A stretch of DNA of 64,000 nt from the NCBI RefSeq assembly GCF_043195195.1, contig NZ_JBAFWT010000018.1, positions 37,684 to 101,683 on the forward strand, in the 5' to 3' direction. Source of the stretch: NCEH01 sp043195195 (GTDB lineage Bacteria > Pseudomonadota > Alphaproteobacteria > Rhizobiales > Xanthobacteraceae). The translations under genes were made by a program, and so were the position numbers. Below the pieces are notes generated by a model. That model was not told the DNA's origin. It worked only from the letters and a program-made list of their open reading frames with translations, and did no database searches. Below are positions 28,401 to 37,987 of the stretch, piece by piece (positions within the stretch are counted from its first letter, which is position 1; each line of letters starts with the position of its first letter).

Positions 28401-29075
28401 CGCAGGGGGAAGGTGCGCATCGAGGTGATCGACACCGGCCTCGGCATTCCGCGCTCGAAGCACAAGCTGATCTTCCAGGAGTTCCAGCGTCTCGACCAGG
28501 GCGCACGGGAGGCGCGCGGGCTCGGGCTCGGCCTTTCCATCGTCGAGCGCATCGCTCGGGTGCTGGCGCATCCCGTCACCGTGCGCTCGGCGGCTGGGCG
28601 CGGATCCAGCTTCGTGGTGGAACTGCCCATGGCAATGGCGTTGCCGGAGGAGGATGTCCAGCAGTCGCGGCCGGCGCGGGCGACCGCACCGCTCGACGGT
28701 CTGTGCATCCTCGCCATTGACAACGAGCCGGCGATTCTGGACGGCATGGAACTGCTGCTCACCGGCTGGGGCTGCAAGGTGATCAAGGCCGCAGACGTGC
28801 AGACCGCCCTGCGCGAGGTGCGCGCCGCCAAGGCGCGGCCGGACGTGTTCCTGATCGATTATCATCTTGACGGCGGCCACGGCATCGATGCCGTGATGAG
28901 CCTGCGCTGGAAGCTCGGCAAGATGCCGGCCATCCTCATCACCGCCGATCGCAGCCGCAAGGTGCGTGACGCCGCCGCGGCGGTGGATATGGCGGTGCTT
29001 CACAAGCCGTTGAAGCCGGCGGCGTTGCGCGCAATCCTCGCGCAATGGCGTTTGTCCCGCGCCGCAGCTGAATAG
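25491..29075 (+). CDS. Sodium/solute symporter-like hybrid sensor histidine kinase/response regulator
   Basis: This 1194-residue membrane protein fuses several modules. Residues about 1-560 are a sodium:solute symporter (SSF) domain with a dozen or more hydrophobic segments (SIADFLAARFGKNQG is typical). Residues about 665-790 are a PAS domain (AIDHVGQGIAVFDRELRLVCWNR). A coiled coil leads to HisKA with ASHDILQPLNAARL (phospho-acceptor about His840). HATPase_c follows with NLISNAIKYTP, DTGLGIP and GLGLGLSIVERIA. A C-terminal receiver domain has DYHLDGG (phospho-acceptor about Asp1123). The layout matches the CbrA/NahK-like group, in which the transporter part may sense or carry a substrate. 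No partner regulator is adjacent. It follows rpoN by 84 bases. Confidence 0.9.
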   Translation: MGEMLQVWVVVMVALGYIGFLFAVASFGDRQRSRAYPDGAADMGPRRSSWLMGRLWRRKPGAVRPLIYSLSLAVYCTSWTFFGSVGLATLQGFDFLTIYIGPIIVIAICSPLLLRVVELAKAHNITSIADFLAARFGKNQGIAALVSVVAIIGSIPYISLQLKAVSSSLLAVMGPLGATPVALPVGGDLALFIAFAMAAFAVLFGTRHTDATEHQDGLMLAVATESIVKLVAFLTVGFAVTFVIFDGPVALWYAARESGATGPFERGISLENWVTMTVLSAGAFILLPRQFHVAVVENKGPAEIRRARWLFPLYLVLINLFVVPIALAGMTLFPLGTVDRDVFVLAVPLSAGHEFLAMLAFVGGLSAATAMVIVETVALSIMISNDLVMPLLLRRRASGSEAQQSPHDMVGVLLLVRRAAIFVLLLLVYLYYRTTGEVQLAQIGLLSFAAIAQVGPAFAAALFWRRATAVGAITGIVVGMAMWVYTLLLPSLVDAGLFSQTVIVDGPFDIGLLRPTSLFGLSASPLAHGVAWSLGLNALLLFVVSLLTKPSAIEQVQAGLFMARDQTLVRPAFRRWRSSVTVEELIATVARYLGEERARSAFASFAREQGISLDPKREADAQLVRHTEHLLASAIGAASSRLVLSLLLRKRAVSTKAALRLLDDASAAIQYNRELLQTAIDHVGQGIAVFDRELRLVCWNRRFGEMLDLPSECYAVGVALREILIHSQMEDEEAPSDLDQRLIRYTAQNGPCQERLRHGGMMIEARSDPLPDGGIVVTFTDITASVNAEMALERANETLERRVRERTEALEDLNQALEKAKASADDANLSKTRFLAAASHDILQPLNAARLYVTSLVERARGPEEGRLAANIDSSLEAVEEILVALLDISRLDSGAMRPEIAPFRIGDMLKQLELEFAPLAAEKELQLAFVPSSLAVRSDRRLLRRLLQNLISNAIKYTPRGKVLVGCRRRRGKVRIEVIDTGLGIPRSKHKLIFQEFQRLDQGAREARGLGLGLSIVERIARVLAHPVTVRSAAGRGSSFVVELPMAMALPEEDVQQSRPARATAPLDGLCILAIDNEPAILDGMELLLTGWGCKVIKAADVQTALREVRAAKARPDVFLIDYHLDGGHGIDAVMSLRWKLGKMPAILITADRSRKVRDAAAAVDMAVLHKPLKPAALRAILAQWRLSRAAAE

Positions 29076-29294
29076 ATTTTATCATTAATATTTGATGAAT
29101 ATCCCCAATGGTGGACAGGGCCATTGGATGATCTTGCTTCGCCCCCAACTCGGACAAATAATCGCCCCGATCTGCAGGCGTTCTTGGTGCGTCACGGCAG
29201 TCGGGTGTTTACGCAAATGCGTGAAACATTCCGAAATATTTGCCGGGACAGCATCGATACCGTTTCAGTTCCCTTAACGTACCTGGAGATCGCC

Positions 29295-29501
29295 ATGACC
29301 TTCACGATTCATGTCCCGATCTTTCCCTTGCGGCGGGAAATCATGCTGCGCAAGCAAAGCAAGGGGATGGCGGCGACGACGTCTTCGAGCGCGCCAAGGA
29401 CACGCTCGCGAGACGAGGACGGCTTTCTGGCGCTTGAGATGCTCCCTATGGACGAACTGGATTCTCTCGGGCGCAGCGCCCATCGCCGCCGCCGCAGCTG
29501 A
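29295..29501 (+). CDS. Small hypothetical protein
   Basis: A 68-residue frame with ATG at 29295 preceded by GGAG at 29285-29288, a good site. The product is basic at the start (MTFTIHVPIFPLRREIMLRK) and ends in an arginine cluster (AHRRRRS), with an acidic stretch FLALEMLPMDELD in the middle. No family is recognised, and it has no membrane segment. It lies alone between the kinase and ubiE. The ribosome binding site argues for a gene, but it could be chance. Confidence 0.45.
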   Translation: MTFTIHVPIFPLRREIMLRKQSKGMAATTSSSAPRTRSRDEDGFLALEMLPMDELDSLGRSAHRRRRS

Positions 29502-29626
29502 TCAATCTCATTCCTGCGCGCAGTGCCCCTTGAGGCGGGGCGCCACATGCGCGGTGCGTGGCGTCCGGCGGGGCGATCCGGTAAGGTTCGGCGCAAACAC
29601 CGTCCCCCCGTTTGCCGGAAGCCCTG

Positions 29627-30397
29627 ATGCAAGCCTCTTCGCAAGACCAGCCCGACACCCATTTCGGCTATCGCACGGTGCCGTTGGACGAGAAGCAGAC
29701 GCTGGTGGACGAGGTGTTCCACAAGGTCGCTCGCCGTTATGACATCATGAACGACTTCATGTCCGGTGGTCTGCATCGGGCGTGGAAGGATGCCATGGTC
29801 TCCAAGGTGCGCCCGCCCCAGGGCAACCGGCCGTTCCGCCTGCTGGATCTTGCCGGCGGTACTGGGGACGTTTCGTTTCGCGTCGTGGGCGCGGGCGGGG
29901 AGGGGACACGTGCGGTGGTGGCCGACATCAATCGTGAGATGCTGGCCGTGGGTCGTGAGCGGGCGGAAAAGCGCGGCCTTGCCGACAAGGTCGAGTTCGT
30001 CGACGCCAATGCCGAGATTCTGCCGTTCGCGGATGCGAGCTTCGACGCCGTCACCATCGCTTTCGGCATTCGCAACGTGCCGCGCATCCCGCTCGCCTTG
30101 TCCGAGATGAAGCGCGTGCTGAAGCCGGGCGGCCGGGCGCTGGTGCTGGAATTTTCCCGCGTCGACGTGCCCCTGCTCGACAAGATCTATGATTTCTATT
30201 CGTTCCGCGTCATCCCAGAACTTGGCCGCCGGGTGGCGGGGGAGGCGGAGCCCTATCAATATCTCGTCGAATCCATACGCCGCTTTCCCCCGCCGGCAAC
30301 TTTCGCGCAGATGATGCGCGATGCGGGATTCGGCCGGGTGGAATTCACGCTCATGACCGGCGGCGTCGTGGCGCTGCATTCCGGTTTCCGGATTTAA
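29627..30397 (+). CDS. ubiE: Demethylmenaquinone/2-methoxy-6-polyprenyl-1,4-benzoquinol C-methyltransferase
   Basis: This 256-residue SAM-dependent methyltransferase of ubiquinone (and menaquinone) synthesis has the UbiE start FGYRTVPLDEKQTLVDEVFHKVARRYDIMND. It also has the SAM loop LDLAGGTGDVSFR, DANAEILPFADASFDAVTIAFGIRNV and the C-terminal YQYLVESIRRFP. ATG at 29627 with GGAAG upstream is preferred over an in-frame TTG at 29612. It is the first gene of the ubiE-ubiB-coaBC-dut run, 49 bases before ubiB. Confidence 0.97.
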   Translation: MQASSQDQPDTHFGYRTVPLDEKQTLVDEVFHKVARRYDIMNDFMSGGLHRAWKDAMVSKVRPPQGNRPFRLLDLAGGTGDVSFRVVGAGGEGTRAVVADINREMLAVGRERAEKRGLADKVEFVDANAEILPFADASFDAVTIAFGIRNVPRIPLALSEMKRVLKPGGRALVLEFSRVDVPLLDKIYDFYSFRVIPELGRRVAGEAEPYQYLVESIRRFPPPATFAQMMRDAGFGRVEFTLMTGGVVALHSGFRI

Positions 30398-30446
30398 GCC
30401 AGTTCGTTCTTCCGCGTCCCTCGGGGAGCGGGAAGGACAAAAGGAT

Positions 30447-32018
30447 GTGCGTGTGATCTTTCTCCTCGCCGATGCCACCCGCCTGCTGCGGGCCGCCTAT
30501 GTGCTCGCCCGCGAAGGGGTGCTGAGCTTCGTGCCGCCGCTTGCGGTGCCGCCGCCCGCCCGCCCGCTGCTGAAGCTCGCGCGCCTGATCGCAAGGCCCG
30601 ACGCCGGCCCGCGTTCCGCGCGCCTTGCGGCGGCGCTGAGCCGGCTCGGTCCCTCTTATGTGAAGCTCGGCCAGTTCCTGGCGACCCGGCCGGACGTGGT
30701 CGGCCCCTCTATCGCCCGCGATTTGGAGGTGCTTCAGGACCGCATGCCTGCCTTCGGCCAGGCGGTGGCCGAGGCGACGGTGGCGGGAACGCTGGACCGG
30801 CCCGTGTTGGTCGCCTTTGCCGAATTCGGCCCGGCGGTTGCGGCAGCCTCGATCGCGGAAGTCCATCGCGCGGTGGTGGACGAGGACGGCGTGCGCCGCG
30901 ATGTGGCGGTGAAGATCCTGCGGCCCGATATCGGCCGCCGCTTCGGTTCCGATATGGCGACCTTTCGCCGGGTTGCCGCTTTCGCCGAGCGCGCTTCCCC
31001 GGAAGCGCGGCGCTTGCGCCTTGAAGCGGTGGTGGAGACCCTCGCCCGCTCGGTGAGCATGGAAATGGACCTGCGCCTCGAAGCCGCCGCCTATGCGGAA
31101 CTGGCCGAGAACACGCGCGATGATGCCGAGATCCATGTTCCCGCGGTCGACTGGGACCGCTCCGGACGCGAGGTGCTGACCACCCAGTGGATTGACGGCA
31201 TCAAGCTGTCCGACCGCGCGGCGCTGGAAGCGGCGGGCCACGATCTGAAGGCGCTGGCGCGGATTGTCATGCAATCTTTCTTGCGGCAGGCCATGCGCGA
31301 CGGCTTTTTCCATGCCGACATGCATCCGGGAAACCTGTTCGTGGACGTGCAGGGGCGCCTCGTGATCGTCGACTGCGGCATCATGGGGCGGCTCGGGGCG
31401 CGCGAGCGGCGGTTCCTGGCGGAAATTCTCTACGGCTTCATCACCCGCAACTGGCGCCGCACCGCGCAGGTGCATTTCGATGCCGGATATGTGCCGCGCC
31501 ATCATTCAGTGGAGGACTTCGCCCAGGCCATCCGCGCCATCGGCGAGCCGATCCATTCCCGCGCAGCCGAGCAGATTTCCATGGCGAAGCTGCTCTCTTT
31601 GCTCCTGGAGGTGACCGGCCTGTTCGACATGAAGACCCGCCCGGAACTGCTGCTGCTGCAGAAGACCATGGTGGTGGTGGAGGGGGTCGCGCGCTCGCTC
31701 GATCCGCAGCTCAACATGTGGACCACGGCGGCCCCGGTCGTGGAGGACTGGATCGCCCGCAATCTCGGTCCGGTTGGCCGCATCCAGGAGGCCGGCGGGG
31801 CAATCGGCGAAGTGGGCAGCTTCCTCGCCGATGTGCCGGATCTGCTCGGCCGCGCCGGCCGGGTCGTGACGCAACTGGACGAAGCCACCCGGGACGGCCT
31901 GAGTCTCTCGCCCAAGACGCTCGAAGGCATTGGCCAGGCAGAGGCGAAGCGGGCCTTCTGGGGCAATGCGGCGCTTTGGGTGATTGCGCTTTCTTTGCTG
32001 GTGATTGCGCTGAAATAG
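30447..32018 (+). CDS. ubiB: Ubiquinone biosynthesis protein UbiB (ABC1/ADCK kinase-like)
   Basis: This 523-residue atypical kinase/ATPase is needed for ubiquinone synthesis at the inner membrane. Family features are LGPSYVKLGQFLATRPD (the KxGQ motif), the alanine-rich AAASIAEVH loop, VKILRPDI with the invariant lysine, FFHADMHPGNLFVD as catalytic loop and IVDCGIMGRL in place of DFG. The C-terminus is a hydrophobic segment (NAALWVIALSLLVIAL), a membrane anchor. GTG at 30447 is used; GTG at 30453 has a better AAGGA spacing. Confidence 0.95.
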   Translation: MRVIFLLADATRLLRAAYVLAREGVLSFVPPLAVPPPARPLLKLARLIARPDAGPRSARLAAALSRLGPSYVKLGQFLATRPDVVGPSIARDLEVLQDRMPAFGQAVAEATVAGTLDRPVLVAFAEFGPAVAAASIAEVHRAVVDEDGVRRDVAVKILRPDIGRRFGSDMATFRRVAAFAERASPEARRLRLEAVVETLARSVSMEMDLRLEAAAYAELAENTRDDAEIHVPAVDWDRSGREVLTTQWIDGIKLSDRAALEAAGHDLKALARIVMQSFLRQAMRDGFFHADMHPGNLFVDVQGRLVIVDCGIMGRLGARERRFLAEILYGFITRNWRRTAQVHFDAGYVPRHHSVEDFAQAIRAIGEPIHSRAAEQISMAKLLSLLLEVTGLFDMKTRPELLLLQKTMVVVEGVARSLDPQLNMWTTAAPVVEDWIARNLGPVGRIQEAGGAIGEVGSFLADVPDLLGRAGRVVTQLDEATRDGLSLSPKTLEGIGQAEAKRAFWGNAALWVIALSLLVIALK

Positions 32019-32156
32019 GCGGGGGCGGGGTCCCTCTGCCGGGTGCGGGGGCGGCGCGGTCAAGGAGTGAAGAGGACCGGCATCGGCGATGCCCCGTGCC
32101 TTTTCTGTTGATTTCCTGCTATCCCACCCACTATCCGCGCGCGGAGATTGGGTCCC

Positions 32157-33371
32157 ATGCTGCATGAACGTCGTATCCTACTGATCATCGGCGGCGGCAT
32201 CGCCGCCTATAAATGCCTGGATCTGATCCGACGGCTCAAGGAGCGTGGCGCGACGGTACGAGCCATTCTCACCCCCGCCGCCAAGAACTTCGTGACTCCA
32301 CTCTCGGTTGGAGCGCTCACTGGCGAACGGGTATTCAGCGACCTCTTCGATCTCACCGCCGAGCATGATATCGGCCATATTCAATTGTCGCGCGATGCGG
32401 ACCTGATCGTGGTCGCGCCCGCGACGGCCGACCTCATGGCCAAGGCGGCCAACGGCTTTGCCGACGATCTCGCCACCACAGCCTTGCTGGCCACCGACAA
32501 GCCGGTGTTGATGGCGCCCGCCATGAACCCGCGCATGTGGGCCCATGCCGCCACCCGTCGCAACGTGGCGCGGCTGCGAGAAGACGGGGTGTATCTGGTC
32601 GGCCCCAATTCGGGCGCCATGGCCGAGCGCGGTGAATTCGGCGAGGGGCGCATGGCCGAGCCGCTGGAACTGCTCGCCGCCATCGAGGCCCGTTTCTCCG
32701 ATCAGGGTGCGCTGTTGAAGGGCCGCCGACTCCTCATCACGTCCGGTCCAACCTTCGAACCCATTGATCCAGTGCGCTATATCGCCAACCGCTCGTCCGG
32801 CAAGCAGGGCCACGCTATCGCGACAGCGGCGGCCGCCGCCGGCGCCGAAGTGGTTCTGATCAGCGGTCCGGTGGCGTTGCCGGATCCGCGTGGGGTGCGC
32901 GTCGTGAAGGTGGAGAGCGCGCGAGAGATGCTCGCGGCCGTGGAGGAAAACCTGCCCGTCGACGCCGCCGTTTTCGCGGCTGCGGTCGCCGATTGGCGGG
33001 TCGCCGGCGCCTCCGGCCAGAAGATCAAGAAGGGGGATTCTGGCACGCCTGACCTTGCCCTGGTGGAGAATCCCGACATCCTCGCCTCCATCTCCCGTCA
33101 TGGCACGCTGCGGCCGCGCCTCGTGGTGGGTTTTGCCGCCGAGACGCAGAATGTGGTGCCGCATGCTCAGGCGAAACTTGCCCGCAAAGGCTGCGACTGG
33201 ATCGTCGCTAATGACGTCTCGCCGCAGACCGGCATCATGGGCGGCGATATCAACACCGTGCATCTGGTGAGCGCCGATGGGGTGGAGGACTGGCCGTCCG
33301 CCACGAAGACCGAGGTTGCGCGCCGCCTTATCGCCAGGATCGGCGGGGCTCTGGCGGGAGGAGACTCATGA
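32157..33371 (+). CDS. coaBC: Phosphopantothenoylcysteine decarboxylase / phosphopantothenate-cysteine ligase
   Basis: This roughly 404-residue bifunctional coenzyme A enzyme (Dfp) has an N-terminal flavin-dependent decarboxylase half with GGGIAAYKCLDLIRRLKERG, the histidine segment DIGHIQLSR and the substrate motif APAMNPRMW. The C-terminal ligase half has ITSGPTFEPIDPVRYIANRSSGKQG. ATG at 32157 with GGAG 11 bases upstream is preferred to TTG at 32148. Its end overlaps dut by four bases (ATGA), so the two are coupled. Confidence 0.95.
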   Translation: MLHERRILLIIGGGIAAYKCLDLIRRLKERGATVRAILTPAAKNFVTPLSVGALTGERVFSDLFDLTAEHDIGHIQLSRDADLIVVAPATADLMAKAANGFADDLATTALLATDKPVLMAPAMNPRMWAHAATRRNVARLREDGVYLVGPNSGAMAERGEFGEGRMAEPLELLAAIEARFSDQGALLKGRRLLITSGPTFEPIDPVRYIANRSSGKQGHAIATAAAAAGAEVVLISGPVALPDPRGVRVVKVESAREMLAAVEENLPVDAAVFAAAVADWRVAGASGQKIKKGDSGTPDLALVENPDILASISRHGTLRPRLVVGFAAETQNVVPHAQAKLARKGCDWIVANDVSPQTGIMGGDINTVHLVSADGVEDWPSATKTEVARRLIARIGGALAGGDS

Positions 33372-33847
33372 GCAAAACAATCGGCGTTTCGGCGCAGCGC
33401 CTGCCCCACGGGTCGGATCTGCCGCTGCCGGCTTACGCCACCGCCGCAGCCGCCGGCCTGGACCTCATGGCGGCCGTTCCTGCCGACACCCCCCTGGTGC
33501 TGGCGCCTGGCGCGCGCGCCGCTGTGCCCACGGGTCTCGCGCTCGCATTGCCCGTGGGTTTCGAAGGACAAGTCCGCCCACGCTCGGGGCTCGCTCTGAA
33601 ATTCGGCGTCACCGTGCTCAACGCCCCCGGTACGATCGATGCCGACTACCGTGGTGAAGTGCGGGTTCTTCTGATTAATCATGGGGATGAGCCGGTGGAG
33701 ATCAGCCGTGGCATGCGCATTGCCCAACTGGTCGTCGCGCCTGTGACGCATATTCTGCTGGAAGAATCCGGCAAATTAGAAGAAACTGCACGCGGCTCCG
33801 GTGGTTTTGGGTCGACAGGGCTCGACGGGGCGCACGTATCGAGATAG
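33368..33847 (+). CDS. dut: Deoxyuridine 5'-triphosphate nucleotidohydrolase
   Basis: This 159-residue trimeric dUTPase hydrolyses dUTP to dUMP and diphosphate, keeping uracil out of DNA. All five family motifs are visible: AAAGLDLMAA, RPRSGLALKFGV, LNAPGTIDADYRGEVRVLLIN, RGMRIAQLVV and the C-terminal P-loop-like RGSGGFGSTG that closes the active site. Pairing with coaBC is conserved in many proteobacteria. Confidence 0.97.
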   Translation: MSKTIGVSAQRLPHGSDLPLPAYATAAAAGLDLMAAVPADTPLVLAPGARAAVPTGLALALPVGFEGQVRPRSGLALKFGVTVLNAPGTIDADYRGEVRVLLINHGDEPVEISRGMRIAQLVVAPVTHILLEESGKLEETARGSGGFGSTGLDGAHVSR

Positions 33848-33857
33848 CCACAGCCCC

Positions 33858-34298
33858 ATGCCGCGTTTATCCGACAAAAGCCTCCTCGCCATTGCCGCCG
33901 TGGTGGACGTCGCCGTCCATGCGCGGGGCGTTCCCGTTGCCGCCAAAGCCCTGGCTGCCCGCCACGGCCTGCCGCCCCGCCGGCTGGAGCCGGTGCTACA
34001 GGCATTGGTGCATGCCGGCGTGCTGAAGGGCGTGCGCGGCCCGCGTGGCGGCTATGAGCTGGCGCGGGAAAGGCGCCGGGTCTCGGTTGCCGAGATCGTC
34101 CGCGTCGTGGAAGGCGCAGAGGAGGAAAAGGAGATCATCCTGCCTCCGCTGGTGCTGGAAGTCGTTCAGCCCGCTGTCGCCTCCGCCGAGGACACCTTCG
34201 ACAAGGCGCTCGACACCGTGACACTGGAAGATCTCTGCCGCGCCGCCGACGACAAGGGGCACGGCTCCGAGCACGACCGTATCGATTTCACCATTTGA
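33858..34298 (+). CDS. Rrf2-family transcriptional regulator
   Basis: This 146-residue winged-helix protein has the Rrf2 pattern: an N-terminal LSDKSLLAIAAVVDVAVHARG, a recognition region ALAARHGLPPRRLEPVLQALVHAGVLKGVRGPRGGYELAR, then VSVAEIVRVVEG. Iron-sulfur Rrf2 proteins such as IscR carry three cysteines in the dimerisation part; here only one cysteine is present (LEDLCRA), so cluster binding looks unlikely. It lies 60 bases before cysK on the same strand, so it may sense a sulfur metabolite like the cysteine regulator CymR; that is inference. Confidence 0.85.
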   Translation: MPRLSDKSLLAIAAVVDVAVHARGVPVAAKALAARHGLPPRRLEPVLQALVHAGVLKGVRGPRGGYELARERRRVSVAEIVRVVEGAEEEKEIILPPLVLEVVQPAVASAEDTFDKALDTVTLEDLCRAADDKGHGSEHDRIDFTI

Positions 34299-34358
34299 AC
34301 CCGGGCGCCGTTCTCCACGCGGGCGCGGCGCAAGAAGACTGATCGAGGGAGACATCCG

Positions 34359-35339
<981 letters not shown>

Positions 35340-35467
35340 CGCGCGGCGCCGTCGGCCGCGGCGGCGCCTTCTCCCCACTGCGGGCCTTCGTTACAGTCGA
35401 GCGTGATTCGGCCAGGGCCGAAGCGCGCCCAAATGCGGGTGCTTGCTCAAGGAGGCCGCGGGAGCGC

Positions 35468-37987
35468 ATGGCGAGTGAAGTGGCCGGCCAGGTCCCGAGG
35501 GGCGGTGCGTGGTGCGCGATATCTGCTTCGCGAGCGCCGACTGCCGCCCGCCGCGGCCTGCTGCTGCGCGCGCTGCTCTCTTCGGTTGCGCTCGCTGGCA
35601 GTTCCGGCGCTGCCTCGGCCGCAAGCCTGAGCGGACTTTCTCCCGGCGATTACCTGTTTGCCGCCGTGGGCCTCGGCAGCTGCGCCGCTGCTGTATTCAT
35701 GGCAATTTCCTGCAGCCTTTGGTGGGCGCGTGTGTCCCGCCGCGAGAAGGCGGCGCTGCGCAGTGCCGCCTATGCGCGGGCTGACGCCTATGCGGTCAAG
35801 AGCCTGCTGGCCGGCGATACACTCGGCACGGTCCTCTGGGTGGTTGGAGATCCGCATCCCCATCTCCTTGGCAACGCAACTGTGCTGGAAGTCCAGATCA
35901 ATCGGACAGCCAAGCCGGGCGACGCGGACATGCTCGACCTTGCCCCCTGGCTCGGTACTCCGGCCGCCGCTGCGCTGGTCGTTCCCCTGGAGGCGCTGCG
36001 TGGACAGGGGAGGGCCTTTACGCTGACCATTGCCGGCACTGACGGAGCGCAGTGGATAGCCGAAGGTCGCGCCCACGATGGCAGCCGCATGCTGAGCATC
36101 CGCGGAGCCCCCGTCGCGGGGGGTGACACGACGCGCCAGCAGGACGAGGCGGCTGCACGCGGCATCTTCGCCACGCTGTTTGCTGCGGCGCCGTTCCCAG
36201 TATGGCTGCGCAACGTGACTGGGGCGCTGCTGCGAGTGAACCCGGCCTTCGCCCAGGCGGTCGGCGCGCCATCGCCGGAGGAGGCAGTGGCGCGGGGCAT
36301 GGAATTGCTGGACCATTCGGCGCGAGAGGCAGCCGGCGCGATCCGGCGGGAGGGCCGTCCCTACCAGGCGCGTGCGCGCCTCGTGGCCGGCGGTCGTCGC
36401 CGCGTCCTGGATGTGCTGGAGGTGGACGATCCCGCCGGCGTCGGCGGTCTCGCCATCGACATCACCGAGGCGGAAGCGGCGCGCACGGAGGTGGAACACA
36501 CCATCATCGCGCACCGCCGCACGCTCGACCAACTGGCCACAGCCGTCGTCATGTTCGGCGCCGACGAGCGACTCATGTTCCACAATTCGGCCTATGAGCG
36601 CCTGTTTGACCTTGATGCCGTCTTCCTGGACGAGCGGCCGACCGAGAGCGAGGTGCTCGAGCATTTGCGGACCGCGCGCAAGGTGCCGGAGCAGGCCGAT
36701 TTCCGTGCCTGGCGGGAGCAATTGCGCGAGGCCTATCGGGCGCTCGAGCCGATCCACGACTGGTGGCACATTCCCGATGGGCAGATGCTGCGGGTGGTGG
36801 TGACGCCCAATGCGGAAGGCGGCATCACCTATCTGTTCGAGGATGTCTCCGAGCACATTGCGCTGGAGAGTCGCTATAATAGTTTGATCCGCATCCAGGG
36901 CGAGACGCTGGACGGGTTGGCCGAGGCTGTGGCGGTGTTCGGCAGCGACGGCAAGCTGCGCCTGCACAATCACGCTTTCCTCTCGCTATGGTCGCTGAGT
37001 GCGCAGGCGCTGGCCGACAAGCCGCACATCGATGCCGTTGCGGCCATGTGCAGGCCGCTGCATGCGGATCTCGAAAGCTGGTCGCGCATCCGCGCCGTGG
37101 TCACCGCTCTGGAGCATCGCAGCGGCACGCAATTGCGCATGGATCGCGCCGACGGCCTGGTGCTCGATGCCTCGGCCCAGCCGCTGCCGGACGGCGGGGC
37201 CCTCCTGACCTTCCGCAATGTCACCGACAGCGTGAAGGTGGAGCGCGCGCTCATCGAGCGCAACGAGGCGCTGGAAGCGGCGGATGCGCTGAAGAATGCG
37301 TTCGTCGGCCACGTCTCCTACCATCTGCGCACGCCGCTCAATACGTTGATCGGCTATGCCCACATGCTTGGCGAGCCCACCATCGGCCCGCTGAACGGAA
37401 AACAGCTCGAATTCCTCGACCATGTGCGCCAGTCCTCGGACGCGCTGCGGGCTCTGATCGATGATATCCTCGACCTCGCCAGCATCGATGCCGGCGCCAT
37501 GGCGCTGGATCTCGGCGAAGTCGACGTGCGCTCCGCGCTGGAGGCGGTCGGCGAGGCGGTGCGCGATCTGCTGGCGGAGCGGCAGGTGTCGCTGCGCATC
37601 GACGCGCCTGCGGACATCGGCACCTTCACGGCCGACGGCCGCAGAGTGCGGCAGATCCTGTTCAACCTGCTCTCCAACGCAATCGCGGTCTCCCCGCCGC
37701 AAGGCGCAGTGACCCTCACCGCGCGTCGGGCAGAGGGCGCGCTGACGCTGGAAGTGCGCGACCAGGGTCCCGGAGTTCCCGGCGAAATCGCCGGCAAGGT
37801 GTTCGAGCGTTTCGAGACCCACGGCGCGGGCGCGCAGGGGGGCGGAGTCGGGCTCGGCTTGTCCCTTGTGCGCTCTTTCATGGAATTGCACGGCGGCTCG
37901 GTCTCTCTCGGCACGGCCGACGGCGGCGCGCTGGCCGTGTGCCGGTTTCCCCTTGCGGCCACGGGCCACGACGAGGCTGCACCATGA
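35468..37987 (+). CDS. divL: DivL-like PAS sensor protein with tyrosine in the kinase H-box
   Basis: This 839-residue protein has two hydrophobic segments near the N-terminus (about residues 30-50 and 60-85), then a PAS array (about 230-600), a HisKA-like domain and HATPase_c. The H-box reads HVSYHLRTPLN: the phospho-acceptor histidine is replaced by Tyr618, as in Caulobacter DivL, with a histidine just after it. The ATPase part keeps NLLSNAI, DQGPGVP and GLGLSLV. DivL works with CckA and DivK in cell-cycle control, mainly as a conformational regulator. It precedes tsaE with a four-base overlap, as is usual for divL in alphaproteobacteria. Confidence 0.88.
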   Translation: MASEVAGQVPRGGAWCAISASRAPTAARRGLLLRALLSSVALAGSSGAASAASLSGLSPGDYLFAAVGLGSCAAAVFMAISCSLWWARVSRREKAALRSAAYARADAYAVKSLLAGDTLGTVLWVVGDPHPHLLGNATVLEVQINRTAKPGDADMLDLAPWLGTPAAAALVVPLEALRGQGRAFTLTIAGTDGAQWIAEGRAHDGSRMLSIRGAPVAGGDTTRQQDEAAARGIFATLFAAAPFPVWLRNVTGALLRVNPAFAQAVGAPSPEEAVARGMELLDHSAREAAGAIRREGRPYQARARLVAGGRRRVLDVLEVDDPAGVGGLAIDITEAEAARTEVEHTIIAHRRTLDQLATAVVMFGADERLMFHNSAYERLFDLDAVFLDERPTESEVLEHLRTARKVPEQADFRAWREQLREAYRALEPIHDWWHIPDGQMLRVVVTPNAEGGITYLFEDVSEHIALESRYNSLIRIQGETLDGLAEAVAVFGSDGKLRLHNHAFLSLWSLSAQALADKPHIDAVAAMCRPLHADLESWSRIRAVVTALEHRSGTQLRMDRADGLVLDASAQPLPDGGALLTFRNVTDSVKVERALIERNEALEAADALKNAFVGHVSYHLRTPLNTLIGYAHMLGEPTIGPLNGKQLEFLDHVRQSSDALRALIDDILDLASIDAGAMALDLGEVDVRSALEAVGEAVRDLLAERQVSLRIDAPADIGTFTADGRRVRQILFNLLSNAIAVSPPQGAVTLTARRAEGALTLEVRDQGPGVPGEIAGKVFERFETHGAGAQGGGVGLGLSLVRSFMELHGGSVSLGTADGGALAVCRFPLAATGHDEAAP

